Numbered from the stretch's first letter, positions 1-10,944 are shown. The stretch: 64,000 nucleotides of DNA from Candidatus Nitrosoglobus terrae (GCF_002356115.1 NZ_AP014836.1:434001-498000); one strand, 5' to 3'. Numbers and translations are program-made. Notes: generated by a model from the sequence alone, not told the origin.

Positions 1-629
1 TATTTCTTACTTTCCATGGTGAAGAGCGAGCGGATGAGCATACTCGAGAGCATCTTAAAGAATCCCCTGCAGTAGTTATTATTCCACTAATTTTATTAGC
101 TATACCCTCTATGGTAGCTGGTATCTATATTGAGGAGATTTTGTTTAATAATTTTTTCGGAAAAGCAATTCTAGTCTTACCAAATCATAATGTACTAGAA
201 AGGCTGAGCCCCGAACTTCACAGTGGGACTATGGCATTTATTTTGGATGGTTTTAAAGGTATTCCTTTTATTTTAGCGATATCTGGGGTTGTTACAGCGT
301 GGTATTTATATCTTATTCGCCCCAAGTTGCCTGATCGGATTCGCGCGCACTTTAGTTTTATCTACTGGGCTTTAAGTAATAAATATGGCTTTGATCGTTT
401 TAATGAAATTGTTTTTGCTAGCGGGTCTCGCCGTATTGGCCAGCTGCTTTCGCACTTTGGAGATCAAATATTGATTGATGGCTTAATTGTTAATGGAGTG
501 GCAAGAATAATAAATATTGTTGCTCAATCGATGCGCTATTTACAATCAGGTTATCTATTTCATTATGCCTTTGCTATGATTTTGGGGTTACTTCTCCTGA
601 TCGGTGGTTTCGTGATTTATGGGGAATAG
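1..629 (+). CDS. nuoL: NADH-quinone oxidoreductase subunit L, C-terminal part
   Basis: This is the 3' end of the complex I antiporter-like membrane subunit NuoL, which takes part in proton translocation in the inner membrane. The reading frame is open from base 3, so the gene starts outside the window. The visible part contains a short charged stretch rich in His and Glu, a membrane segment, and then the C-terminal region with several hydrophobic helices and the YWALSNKYGFDRFNE segment. That segment is typical of the region around the long amphipathic helix and last helices of NuoL. The stop is followed after four bases by the nuoM start, and nuoN follows, giving the standard nuoL-M-N order. 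The identification rests on this order and on the sequence; the N-terminal two thirds cannot be judged. Confidence 0.95.
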   Translation, partial: FLTFHGEERADEHTREHLKESPAVVIIPLILLAIPSMVAGIYIEEILFNNFFGKAILVLPNHNVLERLSPELHSGTMAFILDGFKGIPFILAISGVVTAWYLYLIRPKLPDRIRAHFSFIYWALSNKYGFDRFNEIVFASGSRRIGQLLSHFGDQILIDGLIVNGVARIINIVAQSMRYLQSGYLFHYAFAMILGLLLLIGGFVIYGE

Positions 630-633
630 GTGA

Positions 634-2148
634 ATGGTTACTGGATTGCCGCTTCTATCTTTAGTTATCTGGGTGCCCATTATAGGAGGCATCCTAGTAT
701 TAACTGTTAGCAATCGTAAAGATTATATTCGTTGGCTTTCTTTATTGTTTTCAGTGCTGACTTTTATAGTAAGCTGGCTGCTTTATATTGATTTTGATAC
801 CAGCACCGCTGCAATGCAATTTCAAGAAAAAGCTACGTGGATAACAGCTTTTAAAGTTTATTACCATCTAGGAATTGATGGCATCTCCATGCCTTTAATT
901 ATTCTTACTACGTTTTCTACGGTGCTTGTTGTTATAGCTGGCTGGAAGTTTACTAAGTACAAATTAGCTCAATATATGGCGAGCTTTCTAATCATGGAAG
1001 GATTAATGAATGGTACTTTTGCAGCACTAGATGCAGTTTTATTCTATGTTTTTTTTGAGAGTACGCTCATTCCTCTATTCCTAATTATTGGTATCTGGGG
1101 AGGACCAAACAGAATTTACGCTACACTTAAATTCTTCCTGTATACCTTTTTAGGTTCGGTTTTTTTACTGATCTCAATTCTTTATTTACGTAGTGTTACT
1201 GGCAGTTTCTCTATATTAGAATTTCACCTAGTACCCTTAGATATGCAGGCGCAAATAGCAATATTCTTAGCTTTTTTACTTGCTTTTGGTATTAAGATTC
1301 CTATGTGGCCAGTACATACTTGGCTACCAGATGCCCATGTTGAAGCGCCGACCGGGGGGTCAGTTATCTTAGCCGCAATTGCTTTAAAGCTAGGTGCCTA
1401 TGGTTTAGTACGGTTTAGTTTGCCTATTGCTCCTGACGCTAGCTTAGCTTTGAATTGGTTTATTATTACGTTATCGCTGATTGCCATAATATATATTGGC
1501 TTAGTAGCTATAGTACAGCCAGATCTTAAAAAATTAATTGCTTACTCTAGTGTTGCTCATATGGGGTTTGTAACTTTAGGATTGTTTATTGCATTTGCTT
1601 TGGCTAGAGATGGCGCTGTAGGAGAGGGATCGGCTTTAGGTTTAGCAGGTGCATTAGTACAAATGATTTCCCATGGATTAATTTCAGCTGCTCTATTTTT
1701 ATGTGTTGGAGTTTTATATGACCGAATGCATACTCGGATAATTGGAGATTATGGCGGTGTAGTTAATACAATGCCAATATTTGCTTCCTTTTGGGTTTTA
1801 TTTGCTATGGCAAACACGGGTCTACCAGGTACTTCAGGGTTTGTTGGGGAGTTTTTGGTAATCTTAGCGAGTTTTCAAGCAAGTTTTTGGTATGCTTTCT
1901 TTGCGTCGATCACCTTAATTTTGAGCGCTGCATATTCTCTTTGGATGATCAAACGAGTGATTTTTGGTGAGGTCGCTAATGATAATGTAGCTGCTTTGAA
2001 AGATCTGAATTCACGGGAATTTCTAGTTTTAGGGTTTTTAGCTATAGCAGTATTATTACTTGGTATATGGCCTCAACCCCTATTGGAAGTGATGCATGCT
2101 TCTATAGAGCATTTATTATCCCAGATGGTATTATCAAAATTAACATAA
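634..2148 (+). CDS. nuoM: NADH-quinone oxidoreductase subunit M
   Basis: NuoM is one of the three antiporter-like proton-pumping subunits of complex I. The 504-residue product is of normal length and almost wholly hydrophobic, with about 14 predicted membrane helices. The family hallmarks are present: an essential Glu in the LFYVFFESTLIPLF segment, a GIKIPMWPVHTWLPDAHVEAP segment, and a Lys-containing LKKLIAYSSVAHMGF segment. The ATG lies four bases after the nuoL stop, which points to co-translation. The gene is followed at 2200 by nuoN. Nothing is odd about it. Confidence 0.97.
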   Translation: MVTGLPLLSLVIWVPIIGGILVLTVSNRKDYIRWLSLLFSVLTFIVSWLLYIDFDTSTAAMQFQEKATWITAFKVYYHLGIDGISMPLIILTTFSTVLVVIAGWKFTKYKLAQYMASFLIMEGLMNGTFAALDAVLFYVFFESTLIPLFLIIGIWGGPNRIYATLKFFLYTFLGSVFLLISILYLRSVTGSFSILEFHLVPLDMQAQIAIFLAFLLAFGIKIPMWPVHTWLPDAHVEAPTGGSVILAAIALKLGAYGLVRFSLPIAPDASLALNWFIITLSLIAIIYIGLVAIVQPDLKKLIAYSSVAHMGFVTLGLFIAFALARDGAVGEGSALGLAGALVQMISHGLISAALFLCVGVLYDRMHTRIIGDYGGVVNTMPIFASFWVLFAMANTGLPGTSGFVGEFLVILASFQASFWYAFFASITLILSAAYSLWMIKRVIFGEVANDNVAALKDLNSREFLVLGFLAIAVLLLGIWPQPLLEVMHASIEHLLSQMVLSKLT

Positions 2149-2199
2149 ATTATAAACTGCAGAATTCTGTATTTTTTGCGTTTTGAAAAAAATAACACA

Positions 2200-3645
2200 A
2201 TGAGCTTCGATATACCCAATTTCCTACCCGCGTTGCCAGAGATTTTAATTCTAGGGATGGGATGTATACTCTTACTAGCAGTTGCATATAGTCGTACGCA
2301 AGACGGCAAAGTCGCATATGGAATTACTCAAATCACATTAGTTCTTGCAGCATTGGTGACTTGTTATTATTTTGACTTTGATTCTCAAAACACTACTTTT
2401 AATAATAGTTACATTAGAGATTCCCTAAGTGATACTTTGAAATTGTTTATTTATTTAATTGTCTTCATGGTATTTTTGTATTCTCGGGAATATTTACAAG
2501 TTCGAAACCTAAGTAGAGGTGAATATTATGTTCTTGGCCTTTTTGGGATGCTAGGGATGATAGTGATGGCATCAGCTCATCATTTTCTAATTCTTTACTT
2601 AGGACTAGAACTACTTTCTCTTAGCCAATACGCTATGGTTGCCCTGCACCGGAATGATAGCCAAGCCACTGAGGCGGGGATGAAGTTTTTTGTACTTGGA
2701 TCTCTAGCTTCAGGGATGCTGTTATATGGCATGTCGATGATTTATGGAGTAACAGGTAGCCTTCAAATTTCAGATATAGCAGCATCGATACAGGAAAGTA
2801 CTAGTACTAGCCAAGTTTTGGTGTTTGGGGTTGTTTTTATTGTAGTAGCGCTGGCATTTAAATTTGGTGCTGTGCCTTTTCATATGTGGTTACCTGATGT
2901 TTATCATGGCGCCCCTACTGCGGTTACTCTCTATATTGGTACAGCCTCCAAAATTGCTGCGTTTGCTATGCTTATGCGTCTATTGATAGATGCGCTAGGA
3001 GGAGTACAGGCACAATGGCAGGGTATGTTGGTAATCCTTGCCGTACTTTCTATGGGGCTTGGGAATATTGTTGCTATTGCCCAGAGTAATCTTAAGCGGA
3101 TGCTAGCTTATTCTGCTATAACTCACATGGGATTTCTTTTCTTAGGAGTTTTATCTGGCACTGGTGCAGGTTATGCTTCTGCTATGTTTTATATTATTGT
3201 GTACGCTTTGATGAGTCTTGGGAGCTTTGGTATGATTATCCTTCTTTCTCGAGCTGGTTTTGAGGCCGATCGCTTGGAAGATTTTAAAGGGCTGAATGAG
3301 CGTAGCCCTTGGTTTGCGTTCATGATGTTAATTCTTATGTTCGCTATGGCGGGCGTTCCTCCTACTGTAGGCTTTTATGCAAAATGGGCGGTGATTATGG
3401 CGGTTGTAGATAAAGGATTAGTTTGGTTAGCTATAATTGCAGTCATATCCTCTGTTATAGGTGCCTTTTATTACCTTCGTGTTATTAAGTTCATGTATTT
3501 TGATAAGCCTGCAGAAATAGTGTCTCTTCCTATTAGTGCTAGAGCTGATTTCCGTTGGTGTATAAGCGCTAATGGTCTCGTTATGCTAGGATTAGGTATT
3601 TTTCCAGATAGTTTAATGGAATTATGTATGACTGTGCTAAATTAA
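2200..3645 (+). CDS. nuoN: NADH-quinone oxidoreductase subunit N
   Basis: NuoN is the third antiporter-like subunit of complex I and normally the last gene of the nuo operon. I place the start at the ATG at 2200 ([15 protein letters not shown]), which gives 481 residues and matches usual NuoN N-termini. A TTG at 2176 would add eight charged residues that are not typical. Conserved segments visible are [17 protein letters not shown] with the key Glu, [20 protein letters not shown], and [15 protein letters not shown]. The 51-base gap from nuoM and the convergent rluD 25 bases downstream mark the operon end. I see no convincing terminator hairpin between them. Confidence 0.96.
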   Translation: MSFDIPNFLPALPEILILGMGCILLLAVAYSRTQDGKVAYGITQITLVLAALVTCYYFDFDSQNTTFNNSYIRDSLSDTLKLFIYLIVFMVFLYSREYLQVRNLSRGEYYVLGLFGMLGMIVMASAHHFLILYLGLELLSLSQYAMVALHRNDSQATEAGMKFFVLGSLASGMLLYGMSMIYGVTGSLQISDIAASIQESTSTSQVLVFGVVFIVVALAFKFGAVPFHMWLPDVYHGAPTAVTLYIGTASKIAAFAMLMRLLIDALGGVQAQWQGMLVILAVLSMGLGNIVAIAQSNLKRMLAYSAITHMGFLFLGVLSGTGAGYASAMFYIIVYALMSLGSFGMIILLSRAGFEADRLEDFKGLNERSPWFAFMMLILMFAMAGVPPTVGFYAKWAVIMAVVDKGLVWLAIIAVISSVIGAFYYLRVIKFMYFDKPAEIVSLPISARADFRWCISANGLVMLGLGIFPDSLMELCMTVLN

Positions 3646-3670
3646 TACCCTATAGATTAATTAAGGTAAT

Positions 3671-4636
3671 CTAAGCGTGTGATTTTTGCTGTTGATCTTC
3701 TTCAAGCAAAATAAGTAAATCCGCTATATCTCTGGGAAGAGGTACCTCCCAGCTAATCTTCTGATTCGTGATTGGGTGAGTAAGTGTTAGGTGAATGGCA
3801 TGTAACGCTTGACGCTTAAAATTACGCAAGGCAGTAATGACTTTTTCACTGCTTCCTATAGGGGTATGTAAACGTTTTCCATATAGTGGATCTCCTAATA
3901 AAGGGTAATTAATATGGGCTAAATGAACCCGAATCTGATGAGTTCGCCCTGTTTCAAGAATGCAAGCCACATAAGTATGAGCGCAAAAGCGAGTTAATAT
4001 CCGATAGTGAGTAACTGCAGGTTTTCCTAGGGAAGCTATTGCCATTTTCTTACGATTAATTGAATGACGGGCGATAGGTGCGTTTATAGATCCTCCTCCT
4101 GTCATGACACCTGCAGTAATAGCGCGATATTCGCGATTGATCTGCTGTGTTTGTAATTGTCGTACTAAAATATGATGAGCTGAAAGAGTTCTGGCCACCA
4201 CTAAAAGACCTGTTGTGTCTTTATCTAGGCGATGAATAATGCCAGCACGCGGAATAACCTCTAGCTCAGGGGCATGATTTAGTAGTGCATTTACTAGGGT
4301 ACCATCATGATTACCTGCCCCCGGGTGCACCACAAGACCAGCGGGTTTATTAACCACAATAATGGCTTCATCCTCATAAACAATATTTAAGGGTAGTGGC
4401 TGGGCCCGCCAAATTACTTCAGCCTCAGTTTCAGCAATTAATACTATATGTTCTCCACCTAAGACAGGATATCGAGGGTACGCTAGAGTGTTATTGACTC
4501 TTATTTTCCCTTGTTTAATCCATTGCTGAAGTCGTGTACGGGAATAGGTAGGAAATACGCAAGCTAGTGCTTGATCTAATCGTTTTCCAGCTAGCCCAGA
4601 AGGGAGAATTGCGCTTAATTCTATTGTTTCTTGCAT
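3671..4636 (-). CDS. rluD: 23S rRNA pseudouridine synthase RluD
   Basis: This is a RluA-family pseudouridine synthase, best matched to RluD, which modifies U1911, U1915 and U1917 in helix 69 of 23S rRNA. The 321-residue product has an N-terminal S4 RNA-binding domain (about residues 17-75, with the GKRLDQALACVFPTYSRTRL pattern) and then the catalytic domain. The catalytic motif HRLDKDTTGL is at residues 135-144, with Asp138 as the expected nucleophile. The GRTHQIRVHL segment follows later, as in all members. Specificity among RluA, C and D paralogues is inferred from the S4 domain and length. Confidence 0.92.
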   Translation of the reverse strand: MQETIELSAILPSGLAGKRLDQALACVFPTYSRTRLQQWIKQGKIRVNNTLAYPRYPVLGGEHIVLIAETEAEVIWRAQPLPLNIVYEDEAIIVVNKPAGLVVHPGAGNHDGTLVNALLNHAPELEVIPRAGIIHRLDKDTTGLLVVARTLSAHHILVRQLQTQQINREYRAITAGVMTGGGSINAPIARHSINRKKMAIASLGKPAVTHYRILTRFCAHTYVACILETGRTHQIRVHLAHINYPLLGDPLYGKRLHTPIGSSEKVITALRNFKRQALHAIHLTLTHPITNQKISWEVPLPRDIADLLILLEEDQQQKSHA

Positions 4637-4885
4637 ATAGTTTTAAGCACTATTGATTGGTTCATTTATTATGTATTAATGTGCAGAATTAGATTTTACC
4701 CGTGTAGGTAAAATAAGTCTTTGCTTGATTTTACCAGTGATCCTACAGTGAAAGAAGAATAGCTTGTGGTGCCTTACTAATAGATATTAAAGCTATCTAT
4801 GTTTGGTAACTTCTTGCTTCTATAAAGTCATTGGTTCTTTAATACCTAGTTAAGATGCCTCTTTATATTTAGCTAAAAAATTATT

Positions 4886-6952
4886 ATGCCCGCCTTATTA
4901 GTGAAAAACCATCTACAAAAAGAAACCAGTCCGTATTTACTACAACATATGGATAATCCAGTGGAGTGGTACCCTTGGGGTGAGAAAGCGTTAGCACGCG
5001 CCCGTAGAGAAGATAAACCTATTTTGCTCTCTATTGGCTATTCTGCTTGCCATTGGTGTCATGTGATGGCTCATGAGTCATTTGAGAATGCGGATACCGC
5101 AGCTATGATGAATGATTATTTTATCAATATCAAGGTAGATCGAGAGGAGCGACCTGATCTTGATCAAATCTATCAGCTAGCTCAGCAAATGCTAACAGCT
5201 CGCCCAGGGGGATGGCCCCTGACTATGTTTCTAGAGCCAACGAATCAAGCTCCATTTTTTGGTGGTACTTATTTTCCCCCGGAAGGGCGCTATGGTTTAC
5301 CTGGGTTTAAGGATTTATTGCAGCGGATAGCTGAGTATTTCCGTACCCATAGGACTGAAATTCATTCACAAAATAGCCAACTATTAGCTGCTTTTAGAGA
5401 CAGCCATAGACAAGATTCAGCAAAGGTACTGAACATTACCCCATTAAAGCTGGCTCAGCAGCAATTGACCCAGTCCTTCGATTCCGATTATGGGGGTCTT
5501 AAGGGTGCACCGAAATTTCCCAACCCAACTATCATTGAACGGTATTTACGTGATGTAAAAGGAGAGTATCTAGGAGATGAATCCCAACAGCAAGCGCTAG
5601 CTAAGATGAAATTAACTCTAGATCATATAGCTCAAGGGGGAATTTATGATCAGCTTGGTGGTGGATTTTATCGCTACTCAGTGGATACAAAGTGGCAAAT
5701 CCCTCATTTTGAGAAAATGCTATACGATAATGGACAGTTATTAACCCTGTATGCCGATGCTTATCGCCTTTGTAAGGATAAACTTTATCATCAAGTGTTG
5801 ATAGAAATGGGACACTGGATTAAGCGAGAGATGCAATCTTCTAAAGGAGGGTATTATTCTTCACTGGATGCCGACTCTGAAGGTCATGAGGGTAAATTCT
5901 ATGTCTGGACGCAAGATCAGGTGCGATTAATCCTAGATAAGGATGAATATTTTTTAGCAGCTCGCTATTTTGGTTTTGATCAGTCGGCAAATTTCGAAGG
6001 TCAATGGCATTTATGCCTTAATACTACTATAAAAATTTTGGCCCAAGAGCAGGATTTACCTATTGATAAGGTACAAGAAAAACTGGAAGTAGTGAGGCAA
6101 AAGCTATTTATAGCTCGAGAAAGCCGCGTACGCCCCAGTAGAGATGATAAAATTTTAACGGCATGGAATGCCTTAGTGATTAAGGGGATGGCAACGGCAG
6201 GCCAGGTATTAAATCAGGGGAATTTTATTACTTCAGCTGAGCAGGCGCTAAATTTTATCCGTAACCATTTGTGGCAAGATGGCCGTTTATTGGTAAGCTA
6301 TAAGGACGGTCGAGCGCAGCATCGAGGCTATTTAGATGATTATGCGTTTCTGATTGATGCTTTATTAACACTGTTACAAACGCGCTGGCAGGATGAGGAT
6401 TTAATTTTTGCAGTACAACTTACTGATGTAGTACTGAATCACTTTGAAGATAAAAGCCAAGGTGCTTTTTACTTTACCGCCGATGATCATGAAACTTTAA
6501 TCCATCGTCCTATCCCTTTGATGGATAACGCTACCCCAGCTGGGAATGGGGTGATGGCTTTAAATTTGATCCGACTGGGGCATTTACTAGGTGAGATGCG
6601 TTATTTAGAAGCGGCTGAGCGATCTTTAAAGGCAAGTTGGTCTAGTATTCAACGTACCCCTCATGCTCATTGTAGTTTGCTTAAGGCTTTAGAAGAGTGG
6701 TGTTATCCTCCTCAGATTATTATTCTGAGGGGATCTCAGGAGGCTTTGAAATCATGGCAGGATATAGCTACAGCTAGTTATGACCCAAAGCGAATAACTT
6801 TAGCAATTCCTATTGAGGCACAAGGTTTATTGGGGCAACTGAAAAAATATAATCCCATAGGAAAATCAGTAACTGCTTATATCTGTAGTGGACAAACCTG
6901 CTCAGCCCCCATAACCCATATTGAATCTTTTAAGAAGCAGTTGGTTTACTAA
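4886..6952 (+). CDS. DUF255 thioredoxin-domain protein (YyaL / SSP411 family)
   Basis: A 688-residue cytoplasmic protein of the YyaL/spermatogenesis-associated protein 20 family. The N-terminal DUF255 thioredoxin-like domain (about residues 5-165) opens with the family signature [16 protein letters not shown] and holds a CHWCHVM redox-type motif. The remaining part is an alpha-helical toroid related to N-acylglucosamine epimerase / six-hairpin folds, with the KFP and [10 protein letters not shown] segments conserved in the family. Its biochemical role is not established. The ATG at 4886 has no strong ribosome site in front of it but gives the usual family N-terminus. Its stop region overlaps the convergent kinase gene by four bases. 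Confidence 0.9.
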   Translation: MPALLVKNHLQKETSPYLLQHMDNPVEWYPWGEKALARARREDKPILLSIGYSACHWCHVMAHESFENADTAAMMNDYFINIKVDREERPDLDQIYQLAQQMLTARPGGWPLTMFLEPTNQAPFFGGTYFPPEGRYGLPGFKDLLQRIAEYFRTHRTEIHSQNSQLLAAFRDSHRQDSAKVLNITPLKLAQQQLTQSFDSDYGGLKGAPKFPNPTIIERYLRDVKGEYLGDESQQQALAKMKLTLDHIAQGGIYDQLGGGFYRYSVDTKWQIPHFEKMLYDNGQLLTLYADAYRLCKDKLYHQVLIEMGHWIKREMQSSKGGYYSSLDADSEGHEGKFYVWTQDQVRLILDKDEYFLAARYFGFDQSANFEGQWHLCLNTTIKILAQEQDLPIDKVQEKLEVVRQKLFIARESRVRPSRDDKILTAWNALVIKGMATAGQVLNQGNFITSAEQALNFIRNHLWQDGRLLVSYKDGRAQHRGYLDDYAFLIDALLTLLQTRWQDEDLIFAVQLTDVVLNHFEDKSQGAFYFTADDHETLIHRPIPLMDNATPAGNGVMALNLIRLGHLLGEMRYLEAAERSLKASWSSIQRTPHAHCSLLKALEEWCYPPQIIILRGSQEALKSWQDIATASYDPKRITLAIPIEAQGLLGQLKKYNPIGKSVTAYICSGQTCSAPITHIESFKKQLVY

Positions 6953-7881
6953 GGCCGGTAATTGAAATTTTCCTCAAATCGATCCCAAAATGCGGTGAGT
7001 TCAAAATAGTGGTTCTGGGTTCCATGATGTTCTATTTTAATGGCGCCTAGAAGAGAGGCAATCCGACCCGTAGTCTCCCAGTCCATTTTATGAGAAAGCC
7101 CATAGAGTAGGCCGGCTCGGTAAGCATCTCCGCAACCTGTTGGATCAGCAAGGGTAGTTGCTTTAGCTGCTGGGATTTTAAGGCATTTTCCTTGGGTGTA
7201 AATGTCAGATCCTTCTGCTCCGCGGGTAATAATTAAAGCTTCCACTTGTTTAGTAAGCTGCTGGATGGATAAATCTGTGCGCTCTTGGAATAGCTGCGCT
7301 TCATAATCATTAAGGGCAACCCAAGTAGCCTGTTTGCTGAATTCTAATAACTCATCTTTATTAAACATAGGCAATCCTTGCCCTGGATCAAAAATAAACG
7401 GAATCTTAGCTTCATGGAATTGCTGGGCGTGTTCAATCATACCTGCTCGCCCATCAGGAGCTACAATGCCAATATTGACTCCTTCAGCTGTGGCTATTTG
7501 GTTTTCATGGGCATAGTTCATAGCTCCAGGATGAAAAACCGTGATCTGATTATTATCTCTATCCGTGGTGATAAAAGCCTGAGCTGTATAGGTATTTTCA
7601 ATTAAGCGTATATGTTGGCAAGGAATTTTCCATCGATCTAACCATTCTTGATAAGGGTCAAAATCATTGCCTACAGTGCCCATTGGCAAAGGGTTGCCTT
7701 TGAGTAAATTTAGATTATAGGCAATATTACCTGCACAGCCTCCGAATTCTCGTCGTAATTCAGGGACTAGAAAGGAAATATTAAGGATATGCACCTTGTT
7801 AGGGAGAATATGGTTTTTAAACTGATCATGGAATACCATAATCGTGTCATAGGCAAAAGATCCGCAAATTAAAGCAGTCAT
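6949..7881 (-). CDS. PfkB-family carbohydrate/nucleoside kinase (adenosine kinase-like)
   Basis: A 310-residue ribokinase/PfkB-family kinase. It has the N-terminal glycine signature [15 protein letters not shown] (around residues 46-60) and the C-terminal ATP/anion-hole signature [12 protein letters not shown], in which the second Asp is the catalytic base. The overall pattern resembles bacterial adenosine-kinase-like members, but substrate cannot be fixed from sequence; ribokinase, adenosine kinase or another sugar kinase are possible. It lies 41 bases downstream of gcvPB on the same strand, so the two may be co-transcribed. Its 3' end overlaps the convergent DUF255 gene by four bases. Confidence 0.85.
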   Translation of the reverse strand: MTALICGSFAYDTIMVFHDQFKNHILPNKVHILNISFLVPELRREFGGCAGNIAYNLNLLKGNPLPMGTVGNDFDPYQEWLDRWKIPCQHIRLIENTYTAQAFITTDRDNNQITVFHPGAMNYAHENQIATAEGVNIGIVAPDGRAGMIEHAQQFHEAKIPFIFDPGQGLPMFNKDELLEFSKQATWVALNDYEAQLFQERTDLSIQQLTKQVEALIITRGAEGSDIYTQGKCLKIPAAKATTLADPTGCGDAYRAGLLYGLSHKMDWETTGRIASLLGAIKIEHHGTQNHYFELTAFWDRFEENFNYRP

Positions 7882-7922
7882 GGTTTTTCCTGAGTGATTT
7901 TATTGATCTGGGTACGCTTTAA

Positions 7923-9377
7923 TTATGGCGCCGGTTTCCAAGCCAGATCTAACTCTCGTGCTGCCCTAACTTCATCAAGACGGCGCACAGGTAAAGTATA
8001 GGGGGCTAGCTTAAGTTGCTCTGGGCTTTCTTGGGCTTCTTTTGTAATTTGCTTCATAGCCTCTACAAAAAAATCAAGCGTTTGCTTACTTTCTGTTTCT
8101 GCAGGCTCAATGAGTAGGCATTCTGGTACTAACAAGGGGAAATAAATTGTAGGGGCATGAAAACCTAGATCTAATAAGCGTTTAGCAAAATCAGTGGCAG
8201 TAACACCTAGCTCTTTTGCTTGGCGTTTAAGTGTGATTACAAATTCATGGCTAGCGCGGCGGCTTGGGTAGGCTAGATCAAAACCGGCTTTGGTAAGACA
8301 TTTAGATAAATAATTAGCATTAAGCGCAGAGAAATCAGCAACCCGTTTCATCCCCTCACGGCCAAGCAAGCGTATATAAATATAAGCGCGAAGGAGCACT
8401 CCGGCGTTACCCATCCAAGCAGAGAGGCGACCGATGCTCTGGGGGCAGTCCTCTTCAGTGAACCAGCGATAGGTTCCATCCTCGGTTTTTCCGACCCGAG
8501 GTATAGGAAGAAAGGGCAGTAATTTTTTACCTACCCCTACGGGGCCTGCGCCAGGGCCACCGCTACCATGGGGCGTGGCAAAGGTTTTATGGAGATTGAG
8601 GTGTATCACATCAAAGCCCATATCTCCTGGTTTTACCTTACCTAAAATCGCATTTAAGTTCGCTCCATCATAATAGAGTAGCCCACCCACGTTATGAACA
8701 CTTTCAGCGACCGCTTTAATATTACGGTCAAATATCCCTAGCGTTGAAGGATTGGTCAGCATAATGCCCGCTGTCTTAGGGCCTAGGGTTTTGCGTAGCG
8801 CCTCTAGATCTATATCACCTTGCTGGTTAGTAGGGATTTCTCGTACTTGAAAACCGCACATTGTAGCAGTGGCTGGGTTGGTTCCATGGGCAGCATCTGG
8901 GACTAACATCTCAGTTCTTTCCTTATCACCACGAGCTTCGTGATAGGCGCGAATCATGGCTACACCACTAAACTCTCCTTGAGCCCCTGCCATAGGCGCA
9001 AGACTCATCTCCTGCATTCCTGTCGCTGCTGCTAGAATTTCCTGTAATTCATAAAGACACGCTAGAAATCCTTGGCTGAAAAGCTCAGGGGTAGCGGGGT
9101 GTCGTTCCGAGAAACCCGGTAAGCTAGCTAATGTATGGCAGGCTCGCGGATTGTATTTCATGGTGCAGGAGCCTAATGGGTAAAAGTGAGTGTCAATAGA
9201 AAAGTTTTTTTGAGATAGCTGGGTGTAGTGGCGTACTACGTCCAGCTCGGAGACCTCAGGTAATGCGGGTGGTTTTGTGCGTAGAAATTGTGCCGGTAAA
9301 TCGTCTATAGGGGCAATTTCTTTAGGGGCCTGAGTACGAGGATAGCGGCCTGGGCGGGAGGATTCAAAAATTAACAT
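7923..9377 (-). CDS. gcvPB: glycine dehydrogenase (decarboxylating) subunit 2
   Basis: This is the PLP-binding beta half of a split P-protein of the glycine cleavage system, which decarboxylates glycine and passes the aminomethyl group to lipoyl GcvH. The 484 residues show the family N-terminus (LIFE-S-GR), the SCTMKYNP segment near residue 70, and the PLP lysine in NLHKTF at about Lys264, followed by a glycine-rich [11 protein letters not shown] stretch. Split P-proteins need GcvPA, usually encoded just upstream with gcvT and gcvH. Here the 520 bases upstream hold no gene, so the partners must be elsewhere. No strong ribosome site is seen before the ATG at 9377. Confidence 0.95.
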   Translation of the reverse strand: MLIFESSRPGRYPRTQAPKEIAPIDDLPAQFLRTKPPALPEVSELDVVRHYTQLSQKNFSIDTHFYPLGSCTMKYNPRACHTLASLPGFSERHPATPELFSQGFLACLYELQEILAAATGMQEMSLAPMAGAQGEFSGVAMIRAYHEARGDKERTEMLVPDAAHGTNPATATMCGFQVREIPTNQQGDIDLEALRKTLGPKTAGIMLTNPSTLGIFDRNIKAVAESVHNVGGLLYYDGANLNAILGKVKPGDMGFDVIHLNLHKTFATPHGSGGPGAGPVGVGKKLLPFLPIPRVGKTEDGTYRWFTEEDCPQSIGRLSAWMGNAGVLLRAYIYIRLLGREGMKRVADFSALNANYLSKCLTKAGFDLAYPSRRASHEFVITLKRQAKELGVTATDFAKRLLDLGFHAPTIYFPLLVPECLLIEPAETESKQTLDFFVEAMKQITKEAQESPEQLKLAPYTLPVRRLDEVRAARELDLAWKPAP

Positions 9378-9814
9378 GGTGAATTAAAATCCAAAGGTTA
9401 GAGTTAAAAATGGGTTTTCTATATTCTAAATTATGCCAGCCTTGATGAAGATACTCTACTAGTAGGAAGGACTTAATAGGAGGTAAAGTAAAATTACCTT
9501 TTAATTAAATCGAAACTGCTAAAGTAGTAGATTATAGGATAGGTCAGCGATATTTTAATTATCCCTACTTAATAATTAGGCGTGCGCCTCTAAACTATTA
9601 GGAAAGGATTATTTCTAGAAAATAAGAAAGGGGGGCATAAGTCTTGCTATAGATAGCTGATAGTTATCCATTCATTTAACATAGCTGAATTTACCCTTGA
9701 AGGCTTTATAAATGGATAGATAATAGAGCAACACCTTTTGAATATAATCAATTGACTAGAATTTTTTATCAGTCTTACAAGAGGTTTTCTCATTTAGAGA
9801 GACTAAGATAAGAA
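9378..9814. other. intergenic region upstream of gcvPB
   Basis: This AT-rich stretch holds no reading frame with coding features on either strand, and I saw no trace of a gcvPA remnant. I looked on the minus strand for a glycine riboswitch before gcvPB and did not recognise its conserved core. The gcvPB promoter should lie in the part nearest 9377, but I cannot name one with confidence. Confidence 0.5.
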
Positions 9815-9862
9815 ATAAGAAAAGCTAGATTAGTTGTTAAATCTAGATCTAGCTTTTCTTAT
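9815..9862 (-). terminator. hairpin after the 9902-10594 gene
   Basis: A near-perfect inverted repeat with a 16-bp stem (9815-9830 pairing with 9847-9862) and a 16-base loop. It lies 40 bases past the stop of the minus-strand gene ending at 9902. Read on the minus strand the stem is followed by a T-rich tract, so it likely acts as a factor-independent terminator. The stem is AT-rich, which lowers certainty. Confidence 0.55.
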
Positions 9863-9901
9863 AGATAATTTAAGGAGTCTTATAGTATTGTTTTTACCAT
9901 A

Positions 9902-10594
9902 TTAAGCCACAAGGGGTAAGTTAAGAGTAACCAAAGAGCTCTCACGTTGGAATTGGCCATTTGTGTAGGGCACGAACACGCCAAGATTTGGTTCGTACTT
10001 AAGGGTAATATTATTAACTCCATTACCAAAGCGAGCTATAGTATATTTTCCTATAATTCTGCTAATAATAGTTTCACTAGAAAATACAGCTTGTAACCAA
10101 ACGTAGATGTTAGTAAAGGGGGTCATCTCTATAGACTGATTTGCCAGTACCGATGCTGCAGAAAGCGGTTTCCTGTTTATAGGCTTTTGATTAACTAATG
10201 CGCTCTGACTCAATCCAAATGTCAAAGATTGGTACTGGCTGTATGGCACGCTATTCTGTGCTGCCCAAGTGCCCGCGGGAACACTTTCGTTAAAGTATGG
10301 GCCAGTAAACACCGCACTTGCACTTAAAGTATAGTAAGCACCGTCTTGGGCTGGAATGCCAGTTTCTGATAACTTTGTGATAGTGGCGCCTTGCTGAACT
10401 GCAGTTGTAGAGGCATATATGCCATATTGTTCTTGCCAAGAAACTTCAGTACTAGAGAATGGATCAACAGAGAGCCAGATAACATTAGGGGAATTACTGT
10501 TTACTGGTTTGGCCAATGTGATGTATTGCCCCGCTCCTTTAATAACAGGCAGATCTTTTTCATCAATCAGCAATTGCAAACTATAATCAGGCAT
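9902..10594 (-). CDS. hypothetical protein, predicted beta-rich
   Basis: I do not recognise this 230-residue protein. It has no signal peptide and no membrane helix. It is rich in Ser, Thr, Asn, Val and aromatic residues in alternating patterns that suggest a beta-sandwich, for example the VIWLSVDPFSSTEVSWQEQY segment near residue 40 and a final SLVTLNLPLVA strand. The ATG is preceded by TAAGGAGTAAG, a strong ribosome site, so translation is likely. It follows a small secreted Cys-rich protein by 35 bases on the same strand and ends in a hairpin terminator, so the two may form a two-gene unit. A secreted, structural or toxin-like role is possible but not shown. Confidence 0.65.
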   Translation of the reverse strand: MPDYSLQLLIDEKDLPVIKGAGQYITLAKPVNSNSPNVIWLSVDPFSSTEVSWQEQYGIYASTTAVQQGATITKLSETGIPAQDGAYYTLSASAVFTGPYFNESVPAGTWAAQNSVPYSQYQSLTFGLSQSALVNQKPINRKPLSAASVLANQSIEMTPFTNIYVWLQAVFSSETIISRIIGKYTIARFGNGVNNITLKYEPNLGVFVPYTNGQFQRESSLVTLNLPLVA

Positions 10595-10629
10595 GGTAAT
10601 TACTTACTCCTTAAATTGGATAAGTTAAT

Positions 10630-10944
10630 TTAGTCTCTACAGCCAGGACCTTTGAGACATGGGCTAGTGGCGTGGATGTAAGGGCCGCAGGATGGGTATT
10701 GAGCTAGTAAATTAGCTTTTGCTTTATTTTTGGCAGTAGTACAGACACTATGACCACAACCCTGTTCCCGAGCTGTTGCGGAAGCACCAACTGGGCAGTT
10801 TTTTTGATCCTTATTATTGCCTATAGTAGCAGTACCCTCCTCCCATTTATCTTTGGCGTAAGAAGATTGACTGAAAATGAGAGAAAAAGAGGCTGTTGCT
10901 ACCAGAATAATTGAGAGAGAACCGCTTATTTTCCTTATACTCAT
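10630..10944 (-). CDS. small secreted cysteine-containing protein
   Basis: A 104-residue protein with a clear Sec signal peptide (positive MSIRK start, hydrophobic core to about residue 24, SYA cleavage site near residue 30). The mature part is about 74 residues and holds six cysteines (CPVGA, GCGHSVCTTA, PSCGPY, SPCLKGPGC), which suggests disulphides in the periplasm or outside. I do not recognise the family. It is the first gene of a likely pair with the 9902-10594 gene. The ATG at 10944 follows a TTTAAAGGATAGCG stretch that contains a ribosome site. Confidence 0.7.
   Translation of the reverse strand: MSIRKISGSLSIILVATASFSLIFSQSSYAKDKWEEGTATIGNNKDQKNCPVGASATAREQGCGHSVCTTAKNKAKANLLAQYPSCGPYIHATSPCLKGPGCRD

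Noticed and set aside
9378-9814. Possible glycine riboswitch before gcvPB
   Set aside because: I did not find the conserved riboswitch core on the minus strand; a covariance-model search would settle it.
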